In this document: piece after piece, positions 23,284 to 33,694 of the stretch
Position numbering within the stretch: the stretch's first letter is position 1
How the letters are laid out: each line of letters begins with the position of its first letter
DNA from: Atopsyche davidsoni
Lineage: Eukaryota; Arthropoda; Insecta; Trichoptera; Hydrobiosidae
Direction of reading: 5' to 3'
Assembly: GCA_022113835.1 (NCBI GenBank)
Contig: JAILWY010000025.1
Span: 8,676,001-8,740,000, forward strand
DNA: 64,000 bases
The notes under the pieces: generated by a model
Told to the model about the DNA's origin: nothing
Seen by the model: only the letters and a program-made list of their open reading frames with translations
Database searches by the model: none
Program-made: the position numbers and the translations under genes

Positions 23284-25490
23284 TGTCTTGCGTTAAATAT
23301 ATAAGTTTTGATGCTGCGTTTAAAGCTTAAACTCTTCCTGTACTTTCGGAAACGCTTACGAACTCCTCGTTTACTATTTCTACAGTTCTATTCTTACAAT
23401 TAGTACTATTTTGGGTATGGTGACACAGAAACGTTTAGGATCCCTGAAACAGTATCAAAGCTTCGTTACGTCGACAGTCACGCGCGTAGGATTCTGTCAA
23501 ACCTAAGTTACCGATTCCGAGTAGCCTCGAACTGTATTATGCCCTTAAAAGCGCACACTTCTCCTTTAGAAGTCGAAATCGATAGCCCAAATCCTACTCT
23601 TTCTGAGAACGAGCTCCTTCCAAAACCCTAGGAGATGATACTGTTTCCCAGCGACCTAAACGCTCAAAGCCTGTTAGTTACTAAAGGGATTGGAGCCTTT
23701 GAGTAGCTATACTCACAACTGTATACTTATTTTAGTAACTACAATATCTAGAAGAGGGCGGGTTAATTTCCTTATTAAATACCTTATACTTAAAATGTTA
23801 AATAATAAACCCCTGGCTCTGCACTAAAATAAAGGTCCAATATCGTGAACCTCAACTCGATACTAAATCTCCTAAAACCACACACGGAAATAAATTAAAC
23901 TAACTTTATCTACCATAAAACGTATAAAGCTATAACACTATAATAACTTTACTCACTGTCTAAAACCCCTGATTAATTTCAAAACCTAAAATCGGACTAC
24001 CTCGAGCTCTTAACCAAACTGACAGTTCGAATGTCAGTTGTAAATATAACCCCTATCGTACCTTACGAGCACTTAAAATAACCGCGCACATATAAACACA
24101 CAATCTATATCGAATATAGATTTCAACGTTATATTTAATTTAGCCCAACCGATATGGCTCGACTACACCGAATCCGAACACAACACAATAACCTTAAACA
24201 AAATAAACACAATTTATAAACAATTACAAAGTCATACACAACACAAATAACAACAGGCAACCGCGTAATATCCTATGGACTCTTACTCTAAACCCGTCGT
24301 TTCACAAAGTTTATTATTATTACGTTAGAACTTTTGAAACTTCCTAATGACAGTTCACTCCGTGAGTACCAACCCCAGAATCCCAAAAAAACGTCGCTGC
24401 CCAATTTACAAGATGGCCAACGTTCCGCGTGACGCTGTTCGAAAATGCAAATGGCCGACTGAAAAATCAACGGTACTATTCTAATCTTTTACCAGTAAAA
24501 GATTATTTAAAAGTTCTGGAGTATTAAATTAATAATATGAACAAAATACCGTGGACAACAAATACGCGAATACAACTTTGAAATAAAATTAATTTAGAAA
24601 CAAATATAAGTAAAAAAGACGGTATCAACACAAAGGAACAATTAGAGCAACGCAAAATAAAGAACGAATAGATAATTTAGGAAAAAATAAAATACAAAGG
24701 ATGTTAAATTATTTAACTTCAAAATGGGAATCTCAACCGACGCTCCCAGATACACAAAATGGCCGCTCAATTAGTTAGACTAACCAAGTTAAAATTATTA
24801 AATTCCGCACAACAAAATATTAATTCACAAATATAAACCCGCCGAAAGAAAGTGTATCTACTCAATTAATAAATGATTTTAACCCGACCAAAATAAAATA
24901 TATAAAACAAATCTCTTTCTCCTCCGGTGAATACTCGCGGCCAGAGTCTGGAAGTACAGCAGTATTCCCTGGATTTTGAAAATTCACCCGGACGTAGCAA
25001 GAGAAATCAAATAATACCTGAAAATCGTTGAAAGAGAGAAATAGATTATTCACTAGAAGAATTTAAGAAAGTTCAAGATGGCGGACGACCAAGCGTCCCT
25101 CGTAAGATTGCTGGGGTAATTAAATATTCGTAAAACAGTAAGTTTTAAATATTTGAAATAATATATAATAGAAAAAGAATTATTGAAAACCGCGTCCTGA
25201 CTCAGGTCGATCTCTCACTGCCCTTCGCACCAGTTTACTCAAATTTACAATGGCAAATTTTAACAAACTTAATTCGAAACACAGAAAAATAGACTGTTCA
25301 CTCAGGCGTCCCGGAAGCAATAGACCGCGAAATTCACTACAACCTGCCAAGCGAGCGGGTAAGGGGGGGGTTTGACTCCAAGGTCCATACCATTATCCCG
25401 ACGAAGGGCGGTAAAAAAAAAGTACCTGCAATTACTCGATATGACCGCTACGGTATGCTTTCTCTTTTACTCACATGGCTTTAAATTTGT
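23284..25490 (-). mobile_element. Long-LTR fragment, copy 1
   Basis: This segment aligns with 42334-44650, inside the long LTR at 41454-44737. About 1 kb (23300-24310 against 42355-43390) is nearly identical, while the remainder matches only in patches, such as the ACAAATCTCTTTCT region and the poly(A)-GTACCTG block at 25410. The part matching 41454-42333 is missing and replaced by the AT-rich satellite. The far end is cut off at the Merlin fragment. Orientation is inferred from the copy with a polypurine tract. Confidence 0.75.
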
Positions 25491-25629
25491 TCCTCTCTGC
25501 TAAACACGACGCCGTTTGGGTTTTTTGTTTGTTTTAAAACAAACAAAAAAAAAGAACCCCCGCTCTCTGTTATCAACACCGTTTCTTCTGAGTCAAAGTC
25601 CCCTTTAGAAATTAAAAAAAAACCCCCCC

Positions 25630-26017
25630 AAAATTTACTTGATTTTACTAAATTATATGAGATGGAAACTTGGTTTCGTCTCAACATGTTCCAATTGATC
25701 ACAGCAGATTTCGAAATATCCAACTCACTTTCACAGAATTTGATGCTAGTCAGCTCCTTGCTCCAACAGTAGATGAATAGTATGACTTGTCTGTAAGTTA
25801 ACTTCGATCCTTGCATCCATGTGTCACATCGTACATGTATCGTCTCTCTGCAACCCCTACGGCTGCACCGCCAGCGATCGTGCTGTTCACTCAACGACAG
25901 TACCATGGCATGACTTTTGGTACATATGCGTGGATTGTGTAAAATACCACGCTGTTGTAGAAAAAGAACGCTACTAGTCTTGTTGTGTACGATTGCTGAT
26001 AACTGAAGTAACTTCAT
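25630..26017 (-). pseudogene. Merlin (IS1016/ISXO2-like) transposase, N-terminal fragment
   Basis: The frame reads FLQQRGILHNPRICTKSHAM, then SEQHDRWRCSRRGCRETIHV, then LTYRQVILFIYCWSKELTSI and KFCESELDISKSAVINW. This is the N-terminal zinc-ribbon and helix-turn-helix part typical of Merlin-type transposases, which are related to bacterial IS1016. One ribbon Cys pair is damaged (CTKS in place of CxxC). After about residue 125 the similarity ends and the DDE catalytic domain is missing. It lies between the long-LTR fragment and anonymous DNA. Confidence 0.8.
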
Positions 26018-26724
26018 TTTTTGTTTGACGGTTATCTTTGACGGTTATAATTTGAATTAAATAAATAAGCAATACGTGTTTACTCGCTGTTGCCAACAAA
26101 AGAAGCAAAACAATAGACAAGTTTCTTTGGTGGTCGGATAAAAAACAAGTACCTTTTTTTTTTAATGCGAGTGTAGGATGACTAAGAACATCTGTTGGAT
26201 GAAAAATCTGCCAATCCATTTTTTTACACACGTCAGCTTTATTCTTGGTTGACTCAATGCAGGTAACTTTAATTTTGAGACTTTGGCAAAAAATTAGTTA
26301 AGAAACAGATTATAATATACATAATGAGACGATTATTCTTTGTTCATATACAGTTTTGTTTTCAAAAACTTTTTAAAAATATTTATCAACATACTTGTAC
26401 TAGTGTACCTCGGCAATATCAGAATAAGCTCAAAGATAATGCAAAGAAGACATGCATACTTTTCAGTACACCACTCTAATGCATCAATGTCATTTGGGAA
26501 GCCGTTAAATTTTCCAAAGTTAGAGGCTTGTAAGGACAAATATCTAATGAGAAACACCTTCAAATTTGATTCCTCAACAATCAATATCCATTCACATTTA
26601 TTTTAAAACTATTTAAAAAAAAAATCCATTGCAAATATAGAATATCCATAATATCTATCTACACTAAAACCATATGTCGATTTTTTGATCAACGTCAATC
26701 AGATGCGCATTTATTAGCCATTAC
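26018..26724. other. Unassigned AT-rich DNA
   Basis: Open frames on both strands at about 26333-26606 overlap each other and resemble nothing known to me. Confidence 0.4.
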
Positions 26725-26870
26725 GGGTTTATTATATTATTACTAATATGATCATAATCAATACAAATCCCACACAAATCACGATGATATTTTTCTGAGA
26801 GTTTCTTTTAATCATCTTCTATGTATGAACTAATGTGCCTAATCATATTAGTAATAATACACTAAAACCC
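26725..26870. repeat. Hairpin element, copy 2 (imperfect arms, shared loop)
   Basis: 26725-26752 and 26842-26870 are imperfect inverted repeats containing ATTATTACTAATATGAT. The loop core at 26782-26814 matches that of the hairpin at 13401-13501 at roughly 27 of 31 positions (CGATGATAT, TTTCT, AGTTTCTTT, AATCA in order), while the arms are unrelated to those of copy 1. Confidence 0.75.
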
Positions 26871-27233
26871 ACACAGATAGTGTTCAGTGAGGGTGGTGCT
26901 AATGTTTGACGCTGATGCAGCTGTGCGTACACAAAAAAAGACCATTTGAACAAATTCCAACAGGTCCCAGGTGGGATTAACACTAAGAATACCCAAAGAT
27001 GCATCTACATGTGGCTTCCTCATCTTCTCGTTTCATCCGGGTGATGGAGAGAAATTCTAGAGAACTTCAAAATTCACTCAACAATTGTTACAGATTGTTA
27101 ATTTATTGAATCCTTTGAATAAATGATATAAGTAAAATATAGGAATTCGTGTTATGGATCAGCCTTTATTAGAATAGGTAAGTTACAATTATTACAGAAA
27201 TACGTCCTTAAAAGTTAAACAGAGTAGGCGCCT
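26871..27233. other. 3' flank of the DCN1-like gene
   Basis: Presumed 3' untranslated or intergenic DNA downstream of the DCN1-like stop codon. No poly(A) signal could be assigned with confidence. Confidence 0.4.
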
Positions 27234-27304
27234 TCAGCTGTCTGTCTCGCACTGCTCTCTCTCTAGTCGAAGCCATTCCACGAACTCATCTAACATCACA
27301 GGCC
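27234..27304 (-). CDS. DCUN1D4/5: DCN1-like protein, last coding exon
   Basis: The exon starts after a TTGCAG acceptor and encodes [17 protein letters not shown] up to a TGA at 27234-27236. It follows the preceding exon in phase, the split codon giving the Trp of GAWP. In DCUN1D proteins the family signature DGAWPVLLDEFVEW ends the PONY (potentiating neddylation) domain; the match here is close. The intron before it (27305-27375) is only 71 bp with GTGAGT/CAG ends. This exon completes the reading frame, so the gene's 3' end appears intact. Confidence 0.93.
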
Positions 27305-27375
27305 CTGCAACATTCGATAAGTCAGTATGCATTGGCAAAAGATCGAAGATAAAGCAGAGAAGAATAAATACTCAC

Positions 27376-27583
27376 AAGCACCGTCAGCATCGTAGTTGTC
27401 AAGCTCTAAGTGGACGGTCCGACTGAACTCCAGGATGTTACACCACTGATCTCTGTTGATGACTCTGTAACGAGAGCGTTCCAGAAAGGCAGCAAAGCGA
27501 CCGTGCAAAGCCCAGGACCTCCCAAGCAACAAGGCTAGCATGGCGCGCCCGGTGCCTGCCTCCATGCTGCGCTGGTCTTTGTC
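27376..27583 (-). CDS. DCUN1D4/5: DCN1-like protein, penultimate coding exon
   Basis: This 208-bp exon begins after TATATAG and ends at a GTGAGT donor. It encodes [20 protein letters not shown], then [20 protein letters not shown] and [17 protein letters not shown]. These are core PONY-domain segments: INRDQW and NYDADGAW supply the acidic patch that in DCN1 proteins contacts the cullin winged-helix domain. DCN1-like proteins act as scaffold E3s that promote NEDD8 transfer from the E2 to cullins, in cytosol and nucleus. No stop or frameshift is present, so this looks like a working host gene. Confidence 0.95.
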
Positions 27584-27800
27584 CTATATAATAAACAAAT
27601 ATACTTGCAAACAATGCTTCTTGTCTTCATTTCTAGAAATAGTTTTATTTCTTGCACTATATTCAATTTGTATACACTAATAGACATTCAAGCCCAAGTA
27701 ATCTGCATGAGGAGACATTTAAGTATATAATAATATATATACCAAAAATACAACATTTAAGGGTGCAGGAGCTCAGGAAGGACAATAAAACAAATCTTAC

Positions 27801-27925
27801 TCGGGCAAAGTCGTACGCGTATCTGTAGATTCCTTTGAAGTGTTGTTGGTCATTCAGTAAATTTCGAAGGTACTCCAATTTACTTTGAACTTTACTAATA
27901 CTATCACACTGCAGTTCGGTTAAAC
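27801..27925 (-). CDS. DCUN1D4/5: DCN1-like protein, internal coding exon
   Basis: This 125-bp exon lies between a TTTTTAG acceptor and a GTAAGA donor. It encodes [20 protein letters not shown], then [20 protein letters not shown] and Arg, matching the DCUN1D segment LQCD...LRS.LND...FK.IYRYAFDFAR. The exon begins with the last two bases of a split Gly codon, as expected if the previous exon ends ...WLKG. The earlier exons (N-terminal region and first half of the PONY domain) were not found within the next 6 kb to the right, which holds LINE and Penelope relics and the 62-bp minisatellite. They may lie beyond a long intron or be too small to recognise. Confidence 0.93.
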
Positions 27926-28089
27926 CTAAAAACAAAACCCAAAATATAAATAATCTATTAACATATTCCTTAAGAATCACACTCCAGTCTGGTGGCGTGC
28001 GGACAGGTTTAAGACATTTGACAAGTATAGTCCGACATGTGAATATATCAAATTATATTTTTTGAAATGTCTATGCCCTATTACTATCT

Positions 28090-28865
28090 TCTTTTTCTTT
28101 GAGTGCTTCCTCAGAGGAGGGTGGTGACCATTTCATTTAATACATATTTACTCTGAGCCAGTCTTACTAATTTGGCTATACTCCCAACATCCAGCTTCTG
28201 TCATAAATTCCACATCCACGTAAATTTCCTCCTTCCAATGCCCCCCTCTTTCCTTTTATTTTTCTTTGGACAGTTGGCTGTAGTATTTATTGTATTGAAA
28301 AATATGGCCAAAATAGGAGATCATATGCTTTTTTACCCATAGTCAGGAGTTCTCTTTCTTAGCGGATTCTGTGCAAGACTCTCTCATTTGTGAAATGGTA
28401 AAGCCATGGTATTTTAAGCTGTCTCAAGTGATAGACCTCAACTCCATGAAGAAGAACTGAGACAACATAATAATGTGAATCTCCAACGAGTTTTCAATGT
28501 TATTATGTCTCTGGCACATACTAATACTTTTCTCAAGTTACTAAATGTACTACGTGCTGTCTCAATTCTCACTTTAATATCTTGATCAGGAATTTGACAG
28601 TTTTTATTTAGCCAGCTGCTTAAGTATTCAAACTTTTTCACTCTCTCCACTACTTTTTATCAATGCTTATTTTGAAGATTTGTCCATCAAATCTCTGTAT
28701 ACTGACATCCATTATTTTTTGTTTTCTTTATATTCATGGAAAGACCGTACTTACAACTAGCATCGTTAATTTTGTTGACTAGGGTTTATAGGTCTTTAGC
28801 ACTGTCTGCTCGGAGGACAGTGTCATCAACGTAACAAATGTTATCCAGTGGCTCCTACGGTTGAA
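28090..28865 (-). pseudogene. LINE reverse transcriptase relic (3' part)
   Basis: Reading from 28865 down, the minus strand gives CYVDDTVLRADSAKDL (the YxDD reverse transcriptase catalytic motif), then KYGLSMNIKKTKNN, and after a break KKFEYLSSWLNKNC with DIKVRIETARSTFSNLRKVL (28650-28520), the conserved region after the palm in LINE polymerases often annotated in insects as 'endonuclease-reverse transcriptase'. Stops and frameshifts interrupt it, and the endonuclease and 5' part are missing. The clade (RTE, CR1 or Jockey type) is unresolved. Confidence 0.8.
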
Positions 28866-28879
28866 CTTGATACCGATGC

Positions 28880-29010
28880 AATGAACCTGATACAAACATG
28901 TTGGCGAAACTAATAGCTTCTTTTAAACAAGTTTTTTTCACTAAAATATGATTATATACACATTACTACAAAGTACTTTCTGTCAAAAATATTAAAAATA
29001 AACTAATAGA
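28880..29010 (+). mobile_element. Penelope-like element relic, 5' end
   Basis: 28888-28915 contains CCTGATACAAACATGTTGGC then GAAAC, a hammerhead-like core, and 28970-28998 contains AAAGTACTTTCTGTCAAAAA then TATT, matching the start of the Penelope reading frame at 59163. The order and distance match the intact copy. The rest of the element is absent. Confidence 0.6.
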
Positions 29011-29364
29011 TATTTATTAAATTTATAAGTGAGAATATTTAAGTGACGTACACTTGGAATGATAAGAGTCTCTGAGATGTTTGTAAGAATTACGAAACCA
29101 TCCGAATTAAAATTTTTAATACCAGTCAATGCTTTGCAGATTTAATAAGACAACTAACCACATGTGAACTTGCCATGCTTTGTTGCATGCGTGTCATGCC
29201 AAGCAATCAAATATAATTTTTTTGTATTCCATTTTTTTATTATTTAAAATACTAAAACATAAAAATTTCACTGCCACATTATAACCACATAATAAGTCTT
29301 TAGACTGTTTGATAATATCTACAATTTCCTAGCAAAATAACTTGACACTTTCAATATATCTTAC

Positions 29365-29458
29365 CATAATTACCAAGAGTAATTCCATTATAATAACCAT
29401 GGATGTTTCTTTCCAAATTCTTCCTGTAGGTTTGAACTAGTCCAATCTGTTGCAACAT
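29365..29458 (-). CDS. Candidate exon of an unidentified gene
   Basis: An ATG at 29458-29456 opens 31 codons (MLQQIGLVQTYRKNLERNIH and on) that end exactly at a good donor, ATG|GTAAGATA. Codon choice and lack of stops look protein-like, but I do not recognise the protein and no acceptor-joined next exon was found. It lies on the same strand as, and upstream of, the DCN1-like exons. It could be a separate gene or chance. Confidence 0.3.
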
Positions 29459-29578
29459 TCTTTACGTGGAAAACGATGCATAAAAATAATATAGACAACC
29501 TTTATTTACTTTGAAACTAACATTTTTCACATTCAAATTGTTGTTCTGATTTTGTTTGGGAAACATCTTGTATAGCAG

Positions 29579-29757
29579 TCATGTGAGCTGATCGCCATAA
29601 GAGATTAAAGGAACTGCGGCATGGTGCAACTCTCCTGTGCTGACCACGGCTTGCATCAGATTACCCAGAAACCCAGCAGAGTTAATGTGAACAGAGCTTT
29701 TTATATTCGTGGGACTCATATGCTTGCAGTTCATAAAGGTCACCCGAATGATATCAT
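29579..29757 (-). CDS. Candidate exon or short open frame, unidentified
   Basis: An open frame of about 59 codons ends in TGA at 29581-29579 and includes KSSVHINSAGFLGNLMQAVV and HHAAVPLISYGDQLT. The composition is unusually protein-like for this AT-rich region. It starts within about 15 bp of the minisatellite edge, after a TAG that could serve as a splice acceptor. No family was recognised. Confidence 0.3.
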
Positions 29758-29770
29758 TCTATTGAAATTC

Positions 29771-32700
29771 TGAAAATATTGCGCGTTCTATGAGCCTCCA
29801 TTGAAAATATTGCGCGTTCTATGAGCCTCCAATGCGAAATCTGCGCCTCCACTGAGCCTCCATTGAAAATCTTGCGCGTTCTATGAGCCTCCAATGCGAA
29901 ATCTGCGCCTCCACTGAGCCTCCATTGAAAATATTGCGCGTTCTATGAGCCTCCAATGCGAAATCTGCGCCTCCACTGAGCCTCCATTGAAAATATTGCG
30001 CGTTCTATGAGCCTCCAATGCGAAATCTGCGCCTCCACTGAGCCTCCATTGAAAATCTTGCGCGTTCTATGAGCCTCCAATGCGAAATCTGCGCCTCCAC
30101 TGAGCCTCCATTGAAAATCTTGCGCGTTCTATGAGCCTCCAATGCGAAATCTGCGCCTCCACTGAGCCTCCATTGAAAATCTTGCGCGTTCTATGAGCCT
30201 CCAATGCGAAATCTGCGCCTCCACTGAGCCTCCATTGAAAATCTTACGCGTTCTATGAGCCTCCAATGCGAAATCTGCGCCTCCACTGAGCCTCCATTGA
30301 AAATCTTGCGCGTTCTATGAGCCTCCAATGCGTAATCTGCGCCTCCACTGAGCCTCCATTGAAAATCTTGCGCGTTCTATGAGCCTCCAATGCGAAATCT
30401 GCGCCTCCACTGAGCCTCCATTGAAAATCTTACGCGTTCTACGAGCCTCCAATGCGAAATCTGCGCCTCCACTGAGCCTCCATTGAAAATATTGCGCGTT
30501 CTATGAGCCTCCATTGAAAATATTGCGCGTTCTATGAGCCTCCAATGCGAAATCTGCGCCTCCACTGAGCCTCCATTGAAAATCTTGCGCGTTCTATGAG
30601 CCTCCAATGCGAAATCTGCGCCTCCACTGAGCCTCCATTGAAAATATTGCGCGTTCTATGAGCCTCCAATGCGAAATCTGCGCCTCCACTGAGCCTCCAT
30701 TGAAAATATTGCGCGTTCTATGAGCCTCCAATGCGAAATCTGCGCCTCCACTGAGCCTCCATTGAAAATATTGCGCGTTCTATGAGCCTCCAATGCGAAA
30801 TCTGCGCCTCCACTGAGCCTTCATTGAAAATATTGCGCGTTCTATGAGCTTCCATTGAAAATATTGCGCGTTCTATGAGCCTCCAATGCGAAATCTGCGC
30901 CTCCACTGAGCCTCCATTGAAAATCTTACGCGTTCTATGAGCCTCCAATGCGAAATCTGCGCCTCCACTGAGCCTCCATTGAAAATATTGCGCGTTCTAT
31001 GAGCCTCCATTGCGAAATCTGCGCCTCCACTGAGCCTCCATTGAAAATATTGCGCGTTCTATGAGCCTCCAATGCGAAATCTGCGCCTCCACTGAGCCTC
31101 CATTGAAAATATTGCGCGTTCTATGAGCCTCCAATGCGAAATCTGCGCCTCCACTGAGCCTCCATTGAAAATATTGCGCGTTCTATGAGCCTCCAATGCG
31201 AAATCTGCGCCTCCACTGAGCCTCCATTGAAAATCTTGCGCGTTCTATGAGCCTCCAATGCGAAATCTGCGCCTCCACTGAGCCTTCATTGAAAATATTG
31301 CGCGTTCTATGAGCTTCCATTGAAAATATTGCGCGTTCTATGAGCCTCCAATGCGAAATCTGCGCCTCCACTGAGCCTCCATTGAAAATATTGCGCGTTC
31401 TATGAGCCTCCATTGCGAAATCTGCGCCTCCACTGAGCCTCCATTGAAAATCTTGCGCGTTCTATGAGCCTCCAATGCGAAATCTGCGCCTCCACTGAGC
31501 CTCCATTGAAAATATTGCGCGTTCTATGAGCCTCCAATGCGAAATCTGCGCCTCCACTGAGCCTCCATTGAAAATCTTGCGCGTTCTATGAGCCTCCAAT
31601 GCGAAATCTGCGCCTCCACTGAGCCTCCATTGAAAATATTGCGCGTTCTATGAGCCTCCAATGCGAAATCTGCGCCTCCACTGAGCCTCCATTGAAAATC
31701 TTGCGCGTTCTATGAGCCTCCAATGCGAAATCTGCGCCTCCACTGAGCCTCCACTGAGCCTCCATTGAAAATCTTACGCGTTCTACGAGCCTCCAATGCG
31801 AAATCTGCGCCTCCACTGAGCCTCCATTGAAAATATTGCGCGTTCTATGAGCCTCCATTGAAAATATTGCGCGTTCTATGAGCCTCCAATGCGAAATCTG
31901 CGCCTCCACTGAGCCTCCATTGAAAATCTTGCGCGTTCTATGAGCCTCCAATGCGAAATCTGCGCCTCCACTGAGCCTCCATTGAAAATATTGCGCGTTC
32001 TATGAGCCTCCAATGCGAAATCTGCGCCTCCACTGAGCCTCCATTGAAAATATTGCGCGTTCTATGAGCCTCCAATGCGAAATCTGCGCCTCCACTGAGC
32101 CTTCATTGAAAATATTGCGCGTTCTATGAGCTTCCATTGAAAATATTGCGCGTTCTATGAGCCTCCAATGCGAAATCTGCGCCTCCACTGAGCCTCCATT
32201 GAAAATCTTACGCGTTCTATGAGCCTCCAATGCGAAATCTGCGCCTCCACTGAGCCTCCATTGAAAATATTGCGCGTTCTATGAGCCTCCATTGCGAAAT
32301 CTGCGCCTCCACTGAGCCTCCATTGAAAATATTGCGCGTTCTATGAGCCTCCAATGCGAAATCTGCGCCTCCACTGAGCCTCCATTGAAAATATTGCGCG
32401 TTCTATGAGCCTCCAATGCGAAATCTGCGCCTCCACTGAGCCTCCATTGAAAATCTTGCGCGTTCTATGAGCCTCCAATGCGAAATCTGCGCCTCCACTG
32501 AGCCTCCATTGAAAATATTGCGCGTTCTATGAGCCTCCATTGCGAAATCTGCGCCTCCACTGAGCCTCCATTGAAAATCTTGCGCGTTCTATGAGCCTCC
32601 AATGTGAAATCTGCGCCTCCACTGAGCCTCCATTGAAAATCTTACGCGTTCTATGAGCCTCCAATGCGAAATCTGCGCCTCCACTGAGCCTCCATTGAAA

Positions 32701-33694
32701 ATCTTGCGCGTTCTATGAGCCTCCAATGCGAAATCTGCGCCTCCACTGAGCCTCCATTGAAAATCTTGCGCGTTCTATGAGCCTCCAATGCGAAATCTGC
32801 GCCTCCACTGAGCCTCCATTGAAAATCTTACGCGTTCTATGAGCCTCCAATGCGAAATCTGCGCCTCCACTGAGCCTCCATTGAAAATATTGCGCGTTCT
32901 ATGAGCCTCCATTGCGAAATCTGCGCCTCCACTGAGCCTCCATTGAAAATATTGCGCGTTCTATGAGCCTCCATTGCGAAATCTGCGCCTCCACTGAGCC
33001 TCCATTGAAAATATTGCGCGTTCTATGAGCCTCCAATGCGAAATCTGCGCCTCCACTGAGCCTCCATTGAAAATATTGCGCGTTCTATGAGCCTCCATTG
33101 AAAATATTGCGCGTTCTATGAGCCTCCAATGCGAAATCTGCGCCTCCACTGAGCCTCCATTGAAAATCTTGCGCGTTCTATGAGCCTCCAATGCGAAATC
33201 TGCGCCTCCACTGAGCCTCCATTGCGAAATATGCGCTTCCACTGAGCCTCCATTGAAAATATTGCGCGTTCTATGAGCCTCCAATGCGAAATCTGCGCCT
33301 CCACTGAGCCTCCATTGAAAATCTTGCGCGTTCTATGAGCCTCCAATGCGAAATCTGCGCCTCCACTGAGCCTCCATTGAAAATCTTGCGCGTTCTATGA
33401 GCCTCCAATGCGAAATCTGCGCCTCCACTGAGCCTCCATTGAAAATCTTACGCGTTCTATGAGCCTCCAATGCGAAATCTGCGCCTCCACTGAGCCTCCA
33501 TTGAAAATATTGCGCGTTCTATGAGCCTCCAATGCGAAATCTGCGCCTCCACTGAGCCTCCATTGAAAATCTTGCGCGTTCTATGAGCCTCCAATGTGAA
33601 ATCTGCGCCTCCACTGAGCCTCCATTGAAAATCTTACGCGTTCTATGAGCCTCCAATGCGAAATCTGCGCCTCCACTGAGCCTCCATTGAAAAT
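29771..33694. repeat. 62-bp minisatellite array, about 63 units
   Basis: A 3.9-kb tandem array. Each 62-bp unit is itself two diverged 31-bp halves: CATTGAAAATCTTGCGCGTT plus CTATGAGCCTC, and CAATGCGAAATCTGCGCCTC plus CACTGAGCCTC. Occasional single 31-bp half units shift the phase. Common variants are CTTGCG/ATTGCG/CTTACG in the first half. A rare variant cassette (CCTTCATTG followed by GCTTCCATTG) occurs near 30815, 31285 and 32105, showing that blocks of 465-1282 bp were duplicated within the array. The 76-121 codon frames on the minus strand arise from repeat phase and are not taken as genes. Confidence 0.97.

Noticed and set aside
30377..33346. Repeated 76-121 codon minus-strand frames (MEAHRTRKIFNGGS type)
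   Set aside because: They arise because three 31-bp half units make 93 bp, a multiple of three; the frame is lost wherever phase slips. No evidence of a protein.
29771..33694. CRISPR-like array
   Set aside because: There are no unique spacers; the whole 62-bp unit is repeated. The window is eukaryotic and no cas genes are present.
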